The position numbers and the translations under genes were made by a program. Under the pieces are notes generated by a model that had not been told where the DNA came from, ran no database searches, and was given only the letters and a program-made list of their open reading frames with translations. From positions 59,580 to 123,579 of the forward strand of contig DASXWQ010000091.1 in assembly GCA_036503555.1 (NCBI GenBank): a DNA stretch of 64,000 nucleotides. The letters are read 5' to 3'. This DNA is from Actinocatenispora sp036503555 (GTDB lineage Bacteria > Actinomycetota > Actinomycetes > Mycobacteriales > Micromonosporaceae). Below, in pieces: positions 1-7,378 of the stretch (position 1 is its first letter; each line of letters starts with the position of its first letter).

Positions 1-771
1 GATCGGGCTCACCACGACGCCCGTCACCCCGTCCGCGGCGAGCCGCGCCAGGTGGTCGTTGATGTCCGGCTCCAGCCAGGGCACCTGCGGCGGGCCGGAC
101 CGCGACTGCCACACCAGCTCGTACGGCAGGCCCGCCCCGGACGCGCCCGCGACCAGGCCGGCCAGCTCGCCGAGCTGGTCGGCGTACCGGTTGCCGGTCG
201 GGCCGGCGGTGCGGGCCATCGCCGTCGGTACCGAGTGGGCGGTGAACACCAGCCGGGTGGTGTCCGGCGCCGCCGGCAGGGTCGACAGCGCGGCGCGGAC
301 CGCGTCGGCGTGCGGCTCGACGTACCCGGGGTGGTCGTGGAAGTGCCGCAGCTTGTCGATCGCCGGCGCGCCGGGGCCGACCTTCGCGCGGGCACCGGCG
401 ATGTCCTCCAGGTACTGCCGGCACGACGAGTACGACCCGAACGGGCTGGTCACGAACGCGATCGCGCGGCGCACGCCGTCGTCGCGCATCCGCGCCAGGG
501 TGTCCGCGAGGTACGGGTCCCAGTTCCGGTTGCCCCAGTAGAGCGGCAGGTCCAGGCCGTGCTCGCCGAAGTCGGCGCGGATCGCGGCGAGCAGGTCCCG
601 GCACTGCTGGTTGATCGGCGAGACCCCGCCGAAGTGCCGGTAGTGCTCGGCCACCTCCGCCAGCCGCTCCTCGGGTACGCCGCGACCACGGGTCACGTTG
701 CGCAGGAACGGCAGGACGTCGTCGGGCCCCTCGGGGCCGCCGAAGGACAGCAGCAGGAACGCGTCGTACAC
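1..771 (-). CDS. hemH: Ferrochelatase, 3' end beyond the window
   Basis: Inserts ferrous iron into a porphyrin in the last part of heme synthesis; in actinobacteria the usual substrate is coproporphyrin III. About 257 codons are visible and the C-terminal part lies off the left edge. Visible family motifs are LLLSFGGPEGPDD at the N-terminus, GGVSPINQQC, the catalytic His in VFTAHSVPTAM, and VWQSRSGPPQVPWLEPD near the edge. Start taken as the GTG at 771 with a weak AGAAG eight bases upstream; an in-frame GTG at 789 would add six residues. It follows fabI by 33 bases in the same direction, as hemZ follows inhA in mycobacteria, so it is probably the last gene of that operon. Confidence 0.95.
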   Translation of the reverse strand, partial: MYDAFLLLSFGGPEGPDDVLPFLRNVTRGRGVPEERLAEVAEHYRHFGGVSPINQQCRDLLAAIRADFGEHGLDLPLYWGNRNWDPYLADTLARMRDDGVRRAIAFVTSPFGSYSSCRQYLEDIAGARAKVGPGAPAIDKLRHFHDHPGYVEPHADAVRAALSTLPAAPDTTRLVFTAHSVPTAMARTAGPTGNRYADQLGELAGLVAGASGAGLPYELVWQSRSGPPQVPWLEPDINDHLARLAADGVTGVVVSPI

Positions 772-804
772 GGTGTTATCTTCTACCACCCGTAGATGTG
801 GGTT

Positions 805-1575
805 TCAGGCACCCACCGCGTGGTACCCGCCGTCCACGTGGACGATCTCGCCCGTGGTCGCCGGGAACCAGTCCGAGAGCAGCGCGCAGATGGCGCGGCC
901 GGCCGGCTCCAGGTCGGTCAGCGACCAGCCGAGCGGCGCCCGCTGCTGCCACGCGTCCTCGAACTCCCCGAACCCCGGGATCGACTTCGCCGCCATCGTC
1001 CGCAACGGGCCCGCCGACACCAGGTTGGACCGGATGCCCTGCTTGCCCAGGTGCAGCGCCAGGTAGCGGTTGGCCGACTCCAGGCCCGCCTTCGCCACAC
1101 CCATCCAGTCGTACACCGGCCAGGCGATGCTCGCGTCGAACGTCAGGCCGACGACCGACCCGCCCGGCCGCATCAGCGGCAGGCAGGCCATCGCCAGCGC
1201 CTTGTACGAGAACGTCGAGATCTGCAGCGCCGTCGACACGTCGTCCCACTGCGCGTTCAGGAACTCGCCGCCCAGCACGGACTGCGGCCCGAACGCGATC
1301 GAGTGCACGACGCCGTCGAGCCCGTCGACCCGCTCCCGTACCGCCTCCGCGAGGCCCGCCAGGTGGTCCGCGTTCGTCACGTCCAACTCGATGATGTCGC
1401 CGACCGGCTTCGGCAGCCGCTTCGCGATCCGCTCCACCAGCGACAGCCGCCCGTACCCGGTGAGCACCAGCTCGGCGCCCTCCTCCTGCGCGATCTTCGC
1501 CGCGGAGAAAGCGATCGACTGGTCGGTCAGAATCCCGGCGATCAGCAGGCGCTTGCCGGCGAGAAGTCCACTCAC
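805..1575 (-). CDS. fabI: NADH-dependent enoyl-ACP reductase, InhA/FabI type
   Basis: Reduces the trans-2-enoyl-ACP double bond in the last step of each fatty-acid elongation cycle. The 256-residue protein is close to InhA. It has the glycine-rich NADH site GILTDQSIAF near residues 14-23 and the catalytic pair Tyr155/Lys162 in a Y-x6-K arrangement. It ends with the typical LSDWFPATTGEI and VDGG segment. The GTG at 1575 is chosen because GGGAGA stands seven bases upstream and it gives MSGLL as in InhA; an in-frame GTG at 1590 would add five residues. It lies 37 bases after fabG, suggesting one operon with fabG and hemH. Confidence 0.96.
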   Translation of the reverse strand: MSGLLAGKRLLIAGILTDQSIAFSAAKIAQEEGAELVLTGYGRLSLVERIAKRLPKPVGDIIELDVTNADHLAGLAEAVRERVDGLDGVVHSIAFGPQSVLGGEFLNAQWDDVSTALQISTFSYKALAMACLPLMRPGGSVVGLTFDASIAWPVYDWMGVAKAGLESANRYLALHLGKQGIRSNLVSAGPLRTMAAKSIPGFGEFEDAWQQRAPLGWSLTDLEPAGRAICALLSDWFPATTGEIVHVDGGYHAVGA

Positions 1576-1612
1576 GTACTTGTCTCCCACTCGTTCTCGC
1601 TGGTCGGTGGCC

Positions 1613-2317
1613 TCAGTGGCCCATGCCGAGGCCGCCGTCGACCGGGATCACCGCACCGGTCACGTACGCCGACTCGTCGGCGGCGAGCCAGGTGACAGCC
1701 GCCGCGACCTCGTCGGTACTCGCGAAACGGCCGGCCGGGATCTCGCCGAGGATCTGCTTGCGCCGCTCGTCCGGCAGCTCCGCGGTCATGTCGGTCTCGA
1801 TCATGCCGGGGGCCACCACGTTCGCCGTGATGTTGCGGGTGCCGAGCTCGCGGGTGATCGAGCGGGCCAGGCCGACGAGGCCGGCCTTGCTCGCCGCGTA
1901 GTTCGTCTGGCCGGGGTTGCCGGACAGCCCGGCCACCGACGACACGAAGATCATCCGGCCCCAGCGGGCGCGCAGCATCTTCGTCGCGGCGCGCTTCGCG
2001 CAGCGCCAGGCACCGGTCAGGTTCGTGTCGAGCACGGAGGAGAACTGCTCCTCGCTCATCCGCAGCAGCAGCGTGTCGGCGGTGATCCCGGCGTTCGCCA
2101 CGAGGATCTCCACCGGGCCCAGGTCGGCCTCGATCTGCGTGAACGCGGCGTCGACCTGCGCCGGGTCGGTGATGTCGCACCGCACCCCGTACAGGTCGGG
2201 GTCGACCTCGCTGCCGCGGTGTGTCACCGCGACCCGGTCACCCTGCTTCGCGAACCGCCGTGCGATGGCCAGGCCGATCCCGCGGTTGCCGCCGGTCACC
2301 AGAACCGTACGAGGCAC
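1613..2317 (-). CDS. fabG: 3-oxoacyl-ACP reductase, MabA/FabG1 type
   Basis: NADPH-dependent ketoacyl-ACP reductase of fatty-acid elongation, a classical short-chain dehydrogenase of 234 residues. It has the cofactor loop TGGNRGIG (residues 8-15), NAG at 75-77, and the catalytic residues Asn99, Ser127, Tyr140 and Lys144 in NYAASK. The GTG start is supported by GGAGGG seven bases upstream. It is first in the fabG-fabI-hemH run, equivalent to Rv1483-Rv1484-Rv1485. Whether it works on FAS-II substrates or on very long mycolate-like chains cannot be read from the sequence. Confidence 0.96.
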   Translation of the reverse strand: MPRTVLVTGGNRGIGLAIARRFAKQGDRVAVTHRGSEVDPDLYGVRCDITDPAQVDAAFTQIEADLGPVEILVANAGITADTLLLRMSEEQFSSVLDTNLTGAWRCAKRAATKMLRARWGRMIFVSSVAGLSGNPGQTNYAASKAGLVGLARSITRELGTRNITANVVAPGMIETDMTAELPDERRKQILGEIPAGRFASTDEVAAAVTWLAADESAYVTGAVIPVDGGLGMGH

Positions 2318-2382
2318 CTGCGCTCCCTCCGTCGAACATGCTCACGAGAGACTACCGCCGCCCGCCGGAGCGGAGCTCGGCG

Positions 2383-3333
2383 CTACGGCATCCGGGACGA
2401 CCAGAGCAGACTCATCGCCGCCGCGACGAACGCGAACACCAGCCCGAACCCGATGAACCACTGGCCGATCTCGCGCGCCACCGTACGGTGCCCGATCGAC
2501 GAACCCATGTCCGAGTACACCTGTTTCAGCTCACCTGCGCTGGCCGCCTCGTAGTAGTGGCCCTTGGTCAGCTCGGCGAGCTTGTGCAGGGAGATCTTGT
2601 CCACCGGCACCGGGGTCGTCTGGCCGCCGATCGTCACGCGGCCGTGGTCGGTGCCGAACGCGATCGTCGACACCGGTACGTTCGCCGCCGCCGACGCCTT
2701 CCCGGCGTCCTCGATCGTCCGCCCGTACGTCCGGTAGCCGTCCGAGAGCAGCACGATCCGGGCCGGCGGGGCACCCTGCGCGCCGTCCGCCGGTACGGCC
2801 GCGATCGCCTGCAGCGACGTGAAGACCGCCTCGCCGGTCGCCGTCGACTCGGCGAGCTGCAGGCCGTTGATCGCCGAGTAGACCTGGTCGCGGTCCTTCG
2901 TCGGCGACGCCACCACGTTCGCCGACTTCGCGAACGACACCACGCCGATGTTGAAGTTCTCCGGCAGCTGCTTGACGAACTGCTTCGCCGCGGCCTGCGC
3001 CGCCCGCAGCCGGTCCGGCTGGACGTCGGTCGACTCCATCGACAGCGACACGTCGATCGCCAGGATCACCGTCGCCCGCTCCATCGGCTGCTTCATGTCC
3101 ACCGACGGCCGTGCCATGCCGACCGCGAGGATCAGCAGGCTCAGCACCAGCGCACCCGCCGACGCGTGCCGCCGCCAGCCGATCCCGCGCGGCGTCAACG
3201 TCCGCAGCAGCTCCAGGTTCGAGAACCGCATCGCGTACGACCGGCGGTGCAGCTGCACCCACACGTACACCCCGGCGAGCGCCAGCACCGGAAGCACGGC
3301 GAGCAGCCACCACGGCGACAAGAAGCGAATCAT
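2383..3333 (-). CDS. Membrane-anchored von Willebrand factor A (BatA/BatB-like) protein
   Basis: 316-residue protein with N-terminal membrane segments at about residues 8-27 and 57-73, a VWA domain with the metal site DVSLS (Asp94, Ser96, Ser98), and a C-terminal membrane segment near 290-310. Corresponds in position and layout to mycobacterial Rv1481. MoxR-DUF58-VWA systems are thought to act as chaperones for envelope or metal-dependent proteins; the client is unknown. The ATG start sits inside a short duplicated sequence and overlaps the stop of a 19-codon leader reading frame, so its translation may be coupled. Confidence 0.93.
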   Translation of the reverse strand: MIRFLSPWWLLAVLPVLALAGVYVWVQLHRRSYAMRFSNLELLRTLTPRGIGWRRHASAGALVLSLLILAVGMARPSVDMKQPMERATVILAIDVSLSMESTDVQPDRLRAAQAAAKQFVKQLPENFNIGVVSFAKSANVVASPTKDRDQVYSAINGLQLAESTATGEAVFTSLQAIAAVPADGAQGAPPARIVLLSDGYRTYGRTIEDAGKASAAANVPVSTIAFGTDHGRVTIGGQTTPVPVDKISLHKLAELTKGHYYEAASAGELKQVYSDMGSSIGHRTVAREIGQWFIGFGLVFAFVAAAMSLLWSSRMP

Positions 3334-3402
3334 GCGGGGCCCCCGAGGGAGTGCGGAGCGAAGCGGAGCAGTTCCTTGGGGTGCATCATGCGGGGCCCCC
3401 GT
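3329..3402. repeat. Short duplicated intercistronic element around the VWA start
   Basis: The 17-base sequence atcatgcggggcccccg occurs at 3329-3345 and again at 3385-3401, offset by 56 bases. Between them lies cggagcgaagcggagc, the same kind of cgcttcgctccg motif found in the repeats at 48.2 and 61.8 kb. On the minus strand both copies contain an ATG; the downstream one is the VWA start, the upstream one opens a 19-codon frame starting MMHPKELLRF. It looks like a family-specific repeat inserted between DUF58 and VWA rather than a gene. Confidence 0.6.
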
Positions 3403-3417
3403 GCTGAGCGAAGAGCG

Positions 3418-4392
3418 TCATCTCGTCGTCCCCCTGGTCCGGGCGTGCCGCTGCGCGGCGACGAACCGGACGATGTCCAACAGCCAGTCCGAGTCGGTAC
3501 GCAGCCGCAGATGCCCGACCCCCGCGTGCCGCAGCGCCGCGGAGATCGTGGCGCGCTGCTCCGCGGCGGCCTGCGCGTAGCGCGCGCGTACCGCCGGGGT
3601 GGTCTGCACCTCGTGCACCGCGCCGGACTCCGGGTCCACCAGCTCCAGCACGCCCACGTCCGGCAGCTCCAGCTCGCGCGGATCCAGCACCTCGACCGCG
3701 AGGACGTCGTGGCGTACGGCGAGCCGGCGCAGCGGACGCTCCCAACCCGACGGGGCAAGGAAGTCCGACACCACCACCGCCATGCCGCGCCGGCGCGGCG
3801 GCCGGTTCAACGCCTCGATCAACCCCGCCAGATCGGTACGCCCGCCGCCCGCCGGCCGGTCCGTCCGGGCCACCGCGCGCAGCAACGCCTGCGCGCCGCG
3901 CCGGCCCGGCCGCGCCGGGATGCGGTGCATGGCCGCGCCGGTACCGACGACCGCGCCGATCCGGTTGCCGCCGCGTACGGTCAGGTGCGACATCGCCGCG
4001 ACCGCGGCGATCGCCAGGTCACGCTTCAGGCAGTTGGCGGTGCCGAAGTCGAGGCTCGCCGACAGGTCCACCGCCAGCCACGTTTCCAGCTCGCGGTCCA
4101 CGATCGTCTGCCGTACGTGCGGCACCGTGGTCCGGGCCGTCACCGGCCAGTCCATCCGCCGCACGTCGTCGCCCGGCCGGTACTCCCGGGACTCGCCCGG
4201 CTCCGTACCCGGCCCCGGCAGCAGGCCCAGGTAGTCGCCCTGCAGCAGGCCGTCCAGCTTCCGGGTCACCATCAGCTGCAACTTCGACAGCGAGACCTCG
4301 GACCTGTCGACGTCCAGGTGCGGCGCCGTCTGACTGGCCGCGGCGGAGTGGCGGCGCAACCGCCCCAGGGCGGCCAGACCGGCCCGGCTCAC
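3418..4392 (-). CDS. DUF58 domain protein of the MoxR-VWA cluster
   Basis: 324-residue protein of the DUF58 family, position and size matching Rv1480. The central segment shows the family signature GDYLGLLPG followed by EYRPGDDVRRMDW, then a VWA-like fold with AVDLSASLDF and VVVSDFLAP. It contains no clear membrane segment. It lies between moxR, 37 bases upstream, and the VWA gene, and the three probably form one functional unit in which MoxR ATPase remodels a VWA-bound client. GTG start with GAGGA a few bases upstream. Confidence 0.92.
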   Translation of the reverse strand: MSRAGLAALGRLRRHSAAASQTAPHLDVDRSEVSLSKLQLMVTRKLDGLLQGDYLGLLPGPGTEPGESREYRPGDDVRRMDWPVTARTTVPHVRQTIVDRELETWLAVDLSASLDFGTANCLKRDLAIAAVAAMSHLTVRGGNRIGAVVGTGAAMHRIPARPGRRGAQALLRAVARTDRPAGGGRTDLAGLIEALNRPPRRRGMAVVVSDFLAPSGWERPLRRLAVRHDVLAVEVLDPRELELPDVGVLELVDPESGAVHEVQTTPAVRARYAQAAAEQRATISAALRHAGVGHLRLRTDSDWLLDIVRFVAAQRHARTRGTTR

Positions 4393-4429
4393 CGTTCCTC
4401 ACCCACCTCTGCCCTTGACGGCACCGCTC

Positions 4430-5500
4430 TCACGCCGGGCGACCCGGCGCGGGCCACGGCGCGCCCTGCTGCGGCGCCCCCGCACCCGGCTGGCCCTGCG
4501 GCGAGTCCGCGTTCTGTCGCGGCGCGACCGTCGGCAGCGGCACCGTCGCCAGCACCCGGTCCACGATCTGCTCCGGCGGGATCCCGTCCGCGAGCGCGTC
4601 GTACGACAGGACGAGGCGGTGCCGCAGGATGTCCGGCGCGATGTCGGTGATGTCGGCGGGCAGCGCGTAGTCGCGGCCACGCAGCAACGCGAGCGCCCGC
4701 GCCGCCCGCACGATGCCCAGCGAGGCGCGCGGGCTCGCCCCGTACTGCACCAGACCCGCCACGTCGGGCATGCCGTACTCCGCGGGGTTACGGGTCGACA
4801 GCACCAGCCGCACCGCGTAGTCCACGAGGGCGTTGTGCACGAACACCTCGTCGGCCTTCGCCTGCAGGCCGAGCAGGTCCTCCGGGGAGAACACCTGCGT
4901 CGGCTCCGGAGTCGACACGCCGACCCGGTAGACGATCTCCCGCTCCTCGACGTCCGTCGGGTAGCCCACCTGGATCTTCAGCAGGAACCTGTCCCGCTGC
5001 GCCTCGGGCAGCGGGTAGACACCCTCCTGCTCGATCGGGTTCTGCGTCGCCATCACCAGGAACGGGTTCGGCACCGGGTGCGTCTCGCCGCCGATCGACA
5101 CGTGCTGCTCGGCCATGACCTCCAGCAGCGCCGACTGCACCTTCGCCGGGGCGCGGTTGATCTCGTCGGCGAGCAGGAAGTTCACGAACACCGGGCCGAG
5201 CTCGACGTCGAACTTCTCGCTGCCCTGCCGGTAGATCCGGGTGCCCACCACGTCAGCCGGCACCAGGTCCGGCGTGAACTGGATCCGGGCGAACGAGCCG
5301 CCCACCACCCGGGCCAGCGTCTCCACGGCGAGCGTCTTCGCGACCCCGGGTACGCCCTCGATCAGGCAGTGCCCCCTCGCGAGCAGCGACACGAACATCC
5401 GCTCGATCATCCGGTCCTGGCCGACGATCACCCGCTTGACCTCGAACAGGGCCTTTTCGAGCAGGGTCGCGTCCTGGGCTGGCGTCGTCTGCTGGGCCAC
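4430..5500 (-). CDS. moxR: MoxR family AAA+ ATPase
   Basis: 356-residue AAA+ ATPase with Walker A GVPGVAKT (49-56), Walker B LLADEINR (Asp112, Glu113), sensor ATQNPIEQEG and the MoxR hallmark QRDRF. The C-terminal about 35 residues form a Pro/Gln/Gly-rich tail. MoxR proteins act with VWA proteins in maturation of other complexes; here DUF58 and VWA genes follow directly. GTG start with GGAGG five bases upstream. It is the first gene of the block, so the operon promoter should lie in 5501-5740; no convincing promoter was seen. Confidence 0.95.
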   Translation of the reverse strand: MAQQTTPAQDATLLEKALFEVKRVIVGQDRMIERMFVSLLARGHCLIEGVPGVAKTLAVETLARVVGGSFARIQFTPDLVPADVVGTRIYRQGSEKFDVELGPVFVNFLLADEINRAPAKVQSALLEVMAEQHVSIGGETHPVPNPFLVMATQNPIEQEGVYPLPEAQRDRFLLKIQVGYPTDVEEREIVYRVGVSTPEPTQVFSPEDLLGLQAKADEVFVHNALVDYAVRLVLSTRNPAEYGMPDVAGLVQYGASPRASLGIVRAARALALLRGRDYALPADITDIAPDILRHRLVLSYDALADGIPPEQIVDRVLATVPLPTVAPRQNADSPQGQPGAGAPQQGAPWPAPGRPA

Positions 5501-5743
5501 CTGACCTCCACGGCACGTTCTTCACTGCACTACCGCCCCCGGCCGCCGTCCCCGACGCCGTGAAGCAGCCTGCCAAGCGTGACGCACGCTTGCCACCTCA
5601 AGCCTCCCACGACAGGCTGGGTACCCGCTGGGCGGGTGCGCCGCGCGTCGCCCGCCGATCGCGCTGCGAAACGATCCCGGCACCCCCCGGAACCACCGGG
5701 GGAAACACCAGGAATTCCCTACTCAGGCCCATCCTGTCGGGTA

Positions 5744-5866
5744 GACAACCGCCTCTCCCCCGTGTGTACCATTGCGATGTCGCCGGGCGGCTTCCCCCGT
5801 GGTCGCCCGGCGGCTCAAATCCTTCCTCCCCTGTGCTCGCTGAGTGCGCGAGCCGGGGGATTTTTG
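5744..5866 (+). ncRNA. Candidate 6C small RNA (two C-loop hairpins plus terminator)
   Basis: Hairpin 1 pairs GACA (5744-5747) with TGTC (5778-5781) and CGC with GCG, leaving a loop with five consecutive C. Hairpin 2 is a perfect 9-bp stem, 5781-5789 with 5804-5812, whose loop carries cttcccccgtgg. A rho-independent terminator follows at 5827-5865. Two stem-loops with C-rich loops followed by a terminator is the architecture of the actinobacterial 6C RNA, an sRNA known from Streptomyces and mycobacteria (B11). The assignment rests on structure and remembered consensus, and the exact 5' end is unknown. Confidence 0.65.
5827..5865 (+). terminator. Rho-independent terminator of the candidate 6C RNA
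   Basis: tcccc (5827-5831) pairs with gggga (5856-5860), ctcgc (5836-5840) pairs with gcgag (5848-5852), and five T follow. U-tract terminators are uncommon in such GC-rich DNA, which supports a short stable transcript upstream. Confidence 0.75.
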
Positions 5867-5872
5867 CGTTTG

Positions 5873-5922
5873 TCTGGGGGCGGCGCCCCCAGACCCCGCG
5901 CCGGAGGGGCTTCGCCCCCGGC
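5873..5922. repeat. Double GC hairpin intergenic repeat
   Basis: Arms tctggggg (5873-5880) and cccccaga (5886-5893) form one hairpin, and gccgg-ggggc with gcccc-cggc (5900-5922) a second with a ttc loop. This tandem hairpin is of a kind commonly seen between actinobacterial genes. It could end transcription from either side. Confidence 0.6.
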
Positions 5923-6008
5923 ACCCCCGGTCGACCCGACCGATGACCTCGTGCTGTGGGCTCCGCTACGCGGTCGCTGGCTCGGCTTCGCTTCGCTCGC
6001 CGCTCTGG

Positions 6009-6209
6009 CTAAGGAGTGGGGTAGGGGGTTACTTCTTGGAGGAAGTTTCTGGCCTTCAGGAAGTCTGACAGGGGCGTGCGGTGGGTGTCGCAGGCCAGCC
6101 AGGTCTTGCGGCGGGTGCCGGTGTGGATCTTGGGGTTGGCCCAGTGGAGGGTCCAGGTTGCCGGTTGGCGGCAACCCTTGGCAGAGCACTGGATGGGAGC
6201 TTCGGTCAC
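6009..6209 (-). CDS. Small Cys/His protein, putative zinc binder
   Basis: 66-residue protein without an assigned function. It has Cys8, Cys13, Cys40 and His43 (CDTH), a spacing that could bind one zinc ion. The GTG start overlaps the stop of the PAP2 gene in a GTGA, so the two are translationally coupled. Small proteins of this type occur widely in Micromonosporaceae and Streptomyces. The role is unknown; the overlap suggests expression together with the PAP2 enzyme. Confidence 0.8.
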   Translation of the reverse strand: MTEAPIQCSAKGCRQPATWTLHWANPKIHTGTRRKTWLACDTHRTPLSDFLKARNFLQEVTPYPTP

Positions 6210-7222
6210 TTCGTCACTGTAGGGCTGACCGCGGACTCTTCCGGGGTGGGCTGGTGGGCCTCGATCTGCTTGGCGAGGCGGTTGGCGCGGTAGTGGCGCC
6301 AGGCGCGTTCCGCGGCGGTGACGACGGCGAACGCGGCGACGGTGTAAAGGGCGCCGGCGATCATGTCGGAGACGTGGTGCTCGGCGGTGTAGCTGAGGGT
6401 GAAGGCCATCGCCAAGGGGTAGAGCATGAGCAGCGGGATCCACCGCTTGCGTACCCGCAGGGCGAAGAACAGCGCGATGCAGAACGAGAACGCGAAGTGC
6501 AGCGACGGCATGGCCGCCACCGGGTTCGCGCCGAGCTGGGCGTGGTTGAGCATGTTGCCGGCGCCGTGCAGCCCGATGGCGTTCCAGCCGCGCGCCGAGA
6601 TCCGCGCCACCGGCTCGATCAGCCCGTACTTCGCGGCCCACCACGGCGGTGCCGCCGGATAGAGGATGTACGTCGTCAGGCCGGCGAACGTCAGCAGCAT
6701 CCAGCGGCGCATGAACGCCGACCACGCGGATCTGTTGCGCAGCCACAGGACCGCGGCCACCACGTACACCGTGACGAAGTGGGAGAAGTAGACGAAGCTG
6801 ACCGCGACGTCCCACGGGCGGATGTGGTTCGGGTTGTAGAGGTGCTGCTGGAGCCAGACGGTCGGCGTCACCCCAAACATCGCGTGGTCCATCGCAAGCA
6901 TCTCGTACACGTGCGGCACGGTGTGCGAGGTGTAGGCCCACCCGCGGCTGTAGCTGTAGATCACGAGGAACACCAGCACCGGCAACCAGTCGCGCAGGAA
7001 GCGCAGGTGGTGCGTCCAGTGCTTCGTGTTGTTCCACGCGATGGTCAGCACCCAGAGCCAGACACACGCGAGGATCGGGTCGGTCGGTACGCCGACGGTC
7101 ACCGTCCACACCGCGAACGCGACCGCGAAGATCGCCACCCCGATGATGCGGCGGCGGCGCACTGGACTCGGCGCCGCCGGGTCGGCGGCGCCCGACTCCT
7201 GGATCGGCGGTGCGTCCGACAT
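6206..7222 (-). CDS. PAP2-family membrane phosphatase / phosphotransferase
   Basis: 338-residue integral membrane protein with about six hydrophobic segments. The PAP2 catalytic signatures are visible: PSLH at 239-242 and H282-x3-D286 in EHHVSDMIAG; the first signature (KxxxxxxRP) is not obvious. The layout resembles the inositol-phosphoceramide synthase/AUR1-like branch of PAP2, which move phospho-head groups between lipids. Start ATG at 7222 with GGAGG upstream. It overlaps the downstream small Cys protein by four bases. Confidence 0.88.
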   Translation of the reverse strand: MSDAPPIQESGAADPAAPSPVRRRRIIGVAIFAVAFAVWTVTVGVPTDPILACVWLWVLTIAWNNTKHWTHHLRFLRDWLPVLVFLVIYSYSRGWAYTSHTVPHVYEMLAMDHAMFGVTPTVWLQQHLYNPNHIRPWDVAVSFVYFSHFVTVYVVAAVLWLRNRSAWSAFMRRWMLLTFAGLTTYILYPAAPPWWAAKYGLIEPVARISARGWNAIGLHGAGNMLNHAQLGANPVAAMPSLHFAFSFCIALFFALRVRKRWIPLLMLYPLAMAFTLSYTAEHHVSDMIAGALYTVAAFAVVTAAERAWRHYRANRLAKQIEAHQPTPEESAVSPTVTK

Positions 7223-7378
7223 CGATCCTCCACGTTACCGACATGCGCCGTTCACTCGGCCAGGTCGGCCAACTGTAGCCGCTTCCGGTAACCCCGCCGC
7301 ACGCAAGTCGGGCATCCGGGTCGATCGGCGTGTCCGGGACGCCGGGTACGTCGGTGCCCGGCGTCCGGGTGGTGCGGC

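Larger units (their letters stand above)
5501..6008. other. 508-base non-coding region
   Basis: No protein gene is supported here. 5501-5740 presumably carries the moxR promoter but shows no clear boxes. 5744-5866 is a candidate structured RNA with a terminator on the plus strand. 5873-5922 holds two GC-rich hairpins, and 5940-6008 carries cggcttcgcttcgctcgccg, related to the intergenic repeats elsewhere in the window. A reading frame on the minus strand containing GEEGFEPPGDHGG is an antisense artefact of the RNA. Confidence 0.7.

Noticed and set aside
3333..3391. 19-codon frame MMHPKELLRF as a protein gene
   Set aside because: It lies within a repeat of the cgcttcgctccg type, so it is treated as a leader or repeat, not a gene.
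5598..5924. Minus-strand reading frame with GEEGFEPPGDHGG and a tRNA-like plus-strand segment ctcaaatccttcctccc
   Set aside because: Frames with EGFEP often lie antisense to tRNAs, but no 7-bp acceptor stem or T-stem can be paired here. The segment is better explained by the 6C-like hairpins and terminator.
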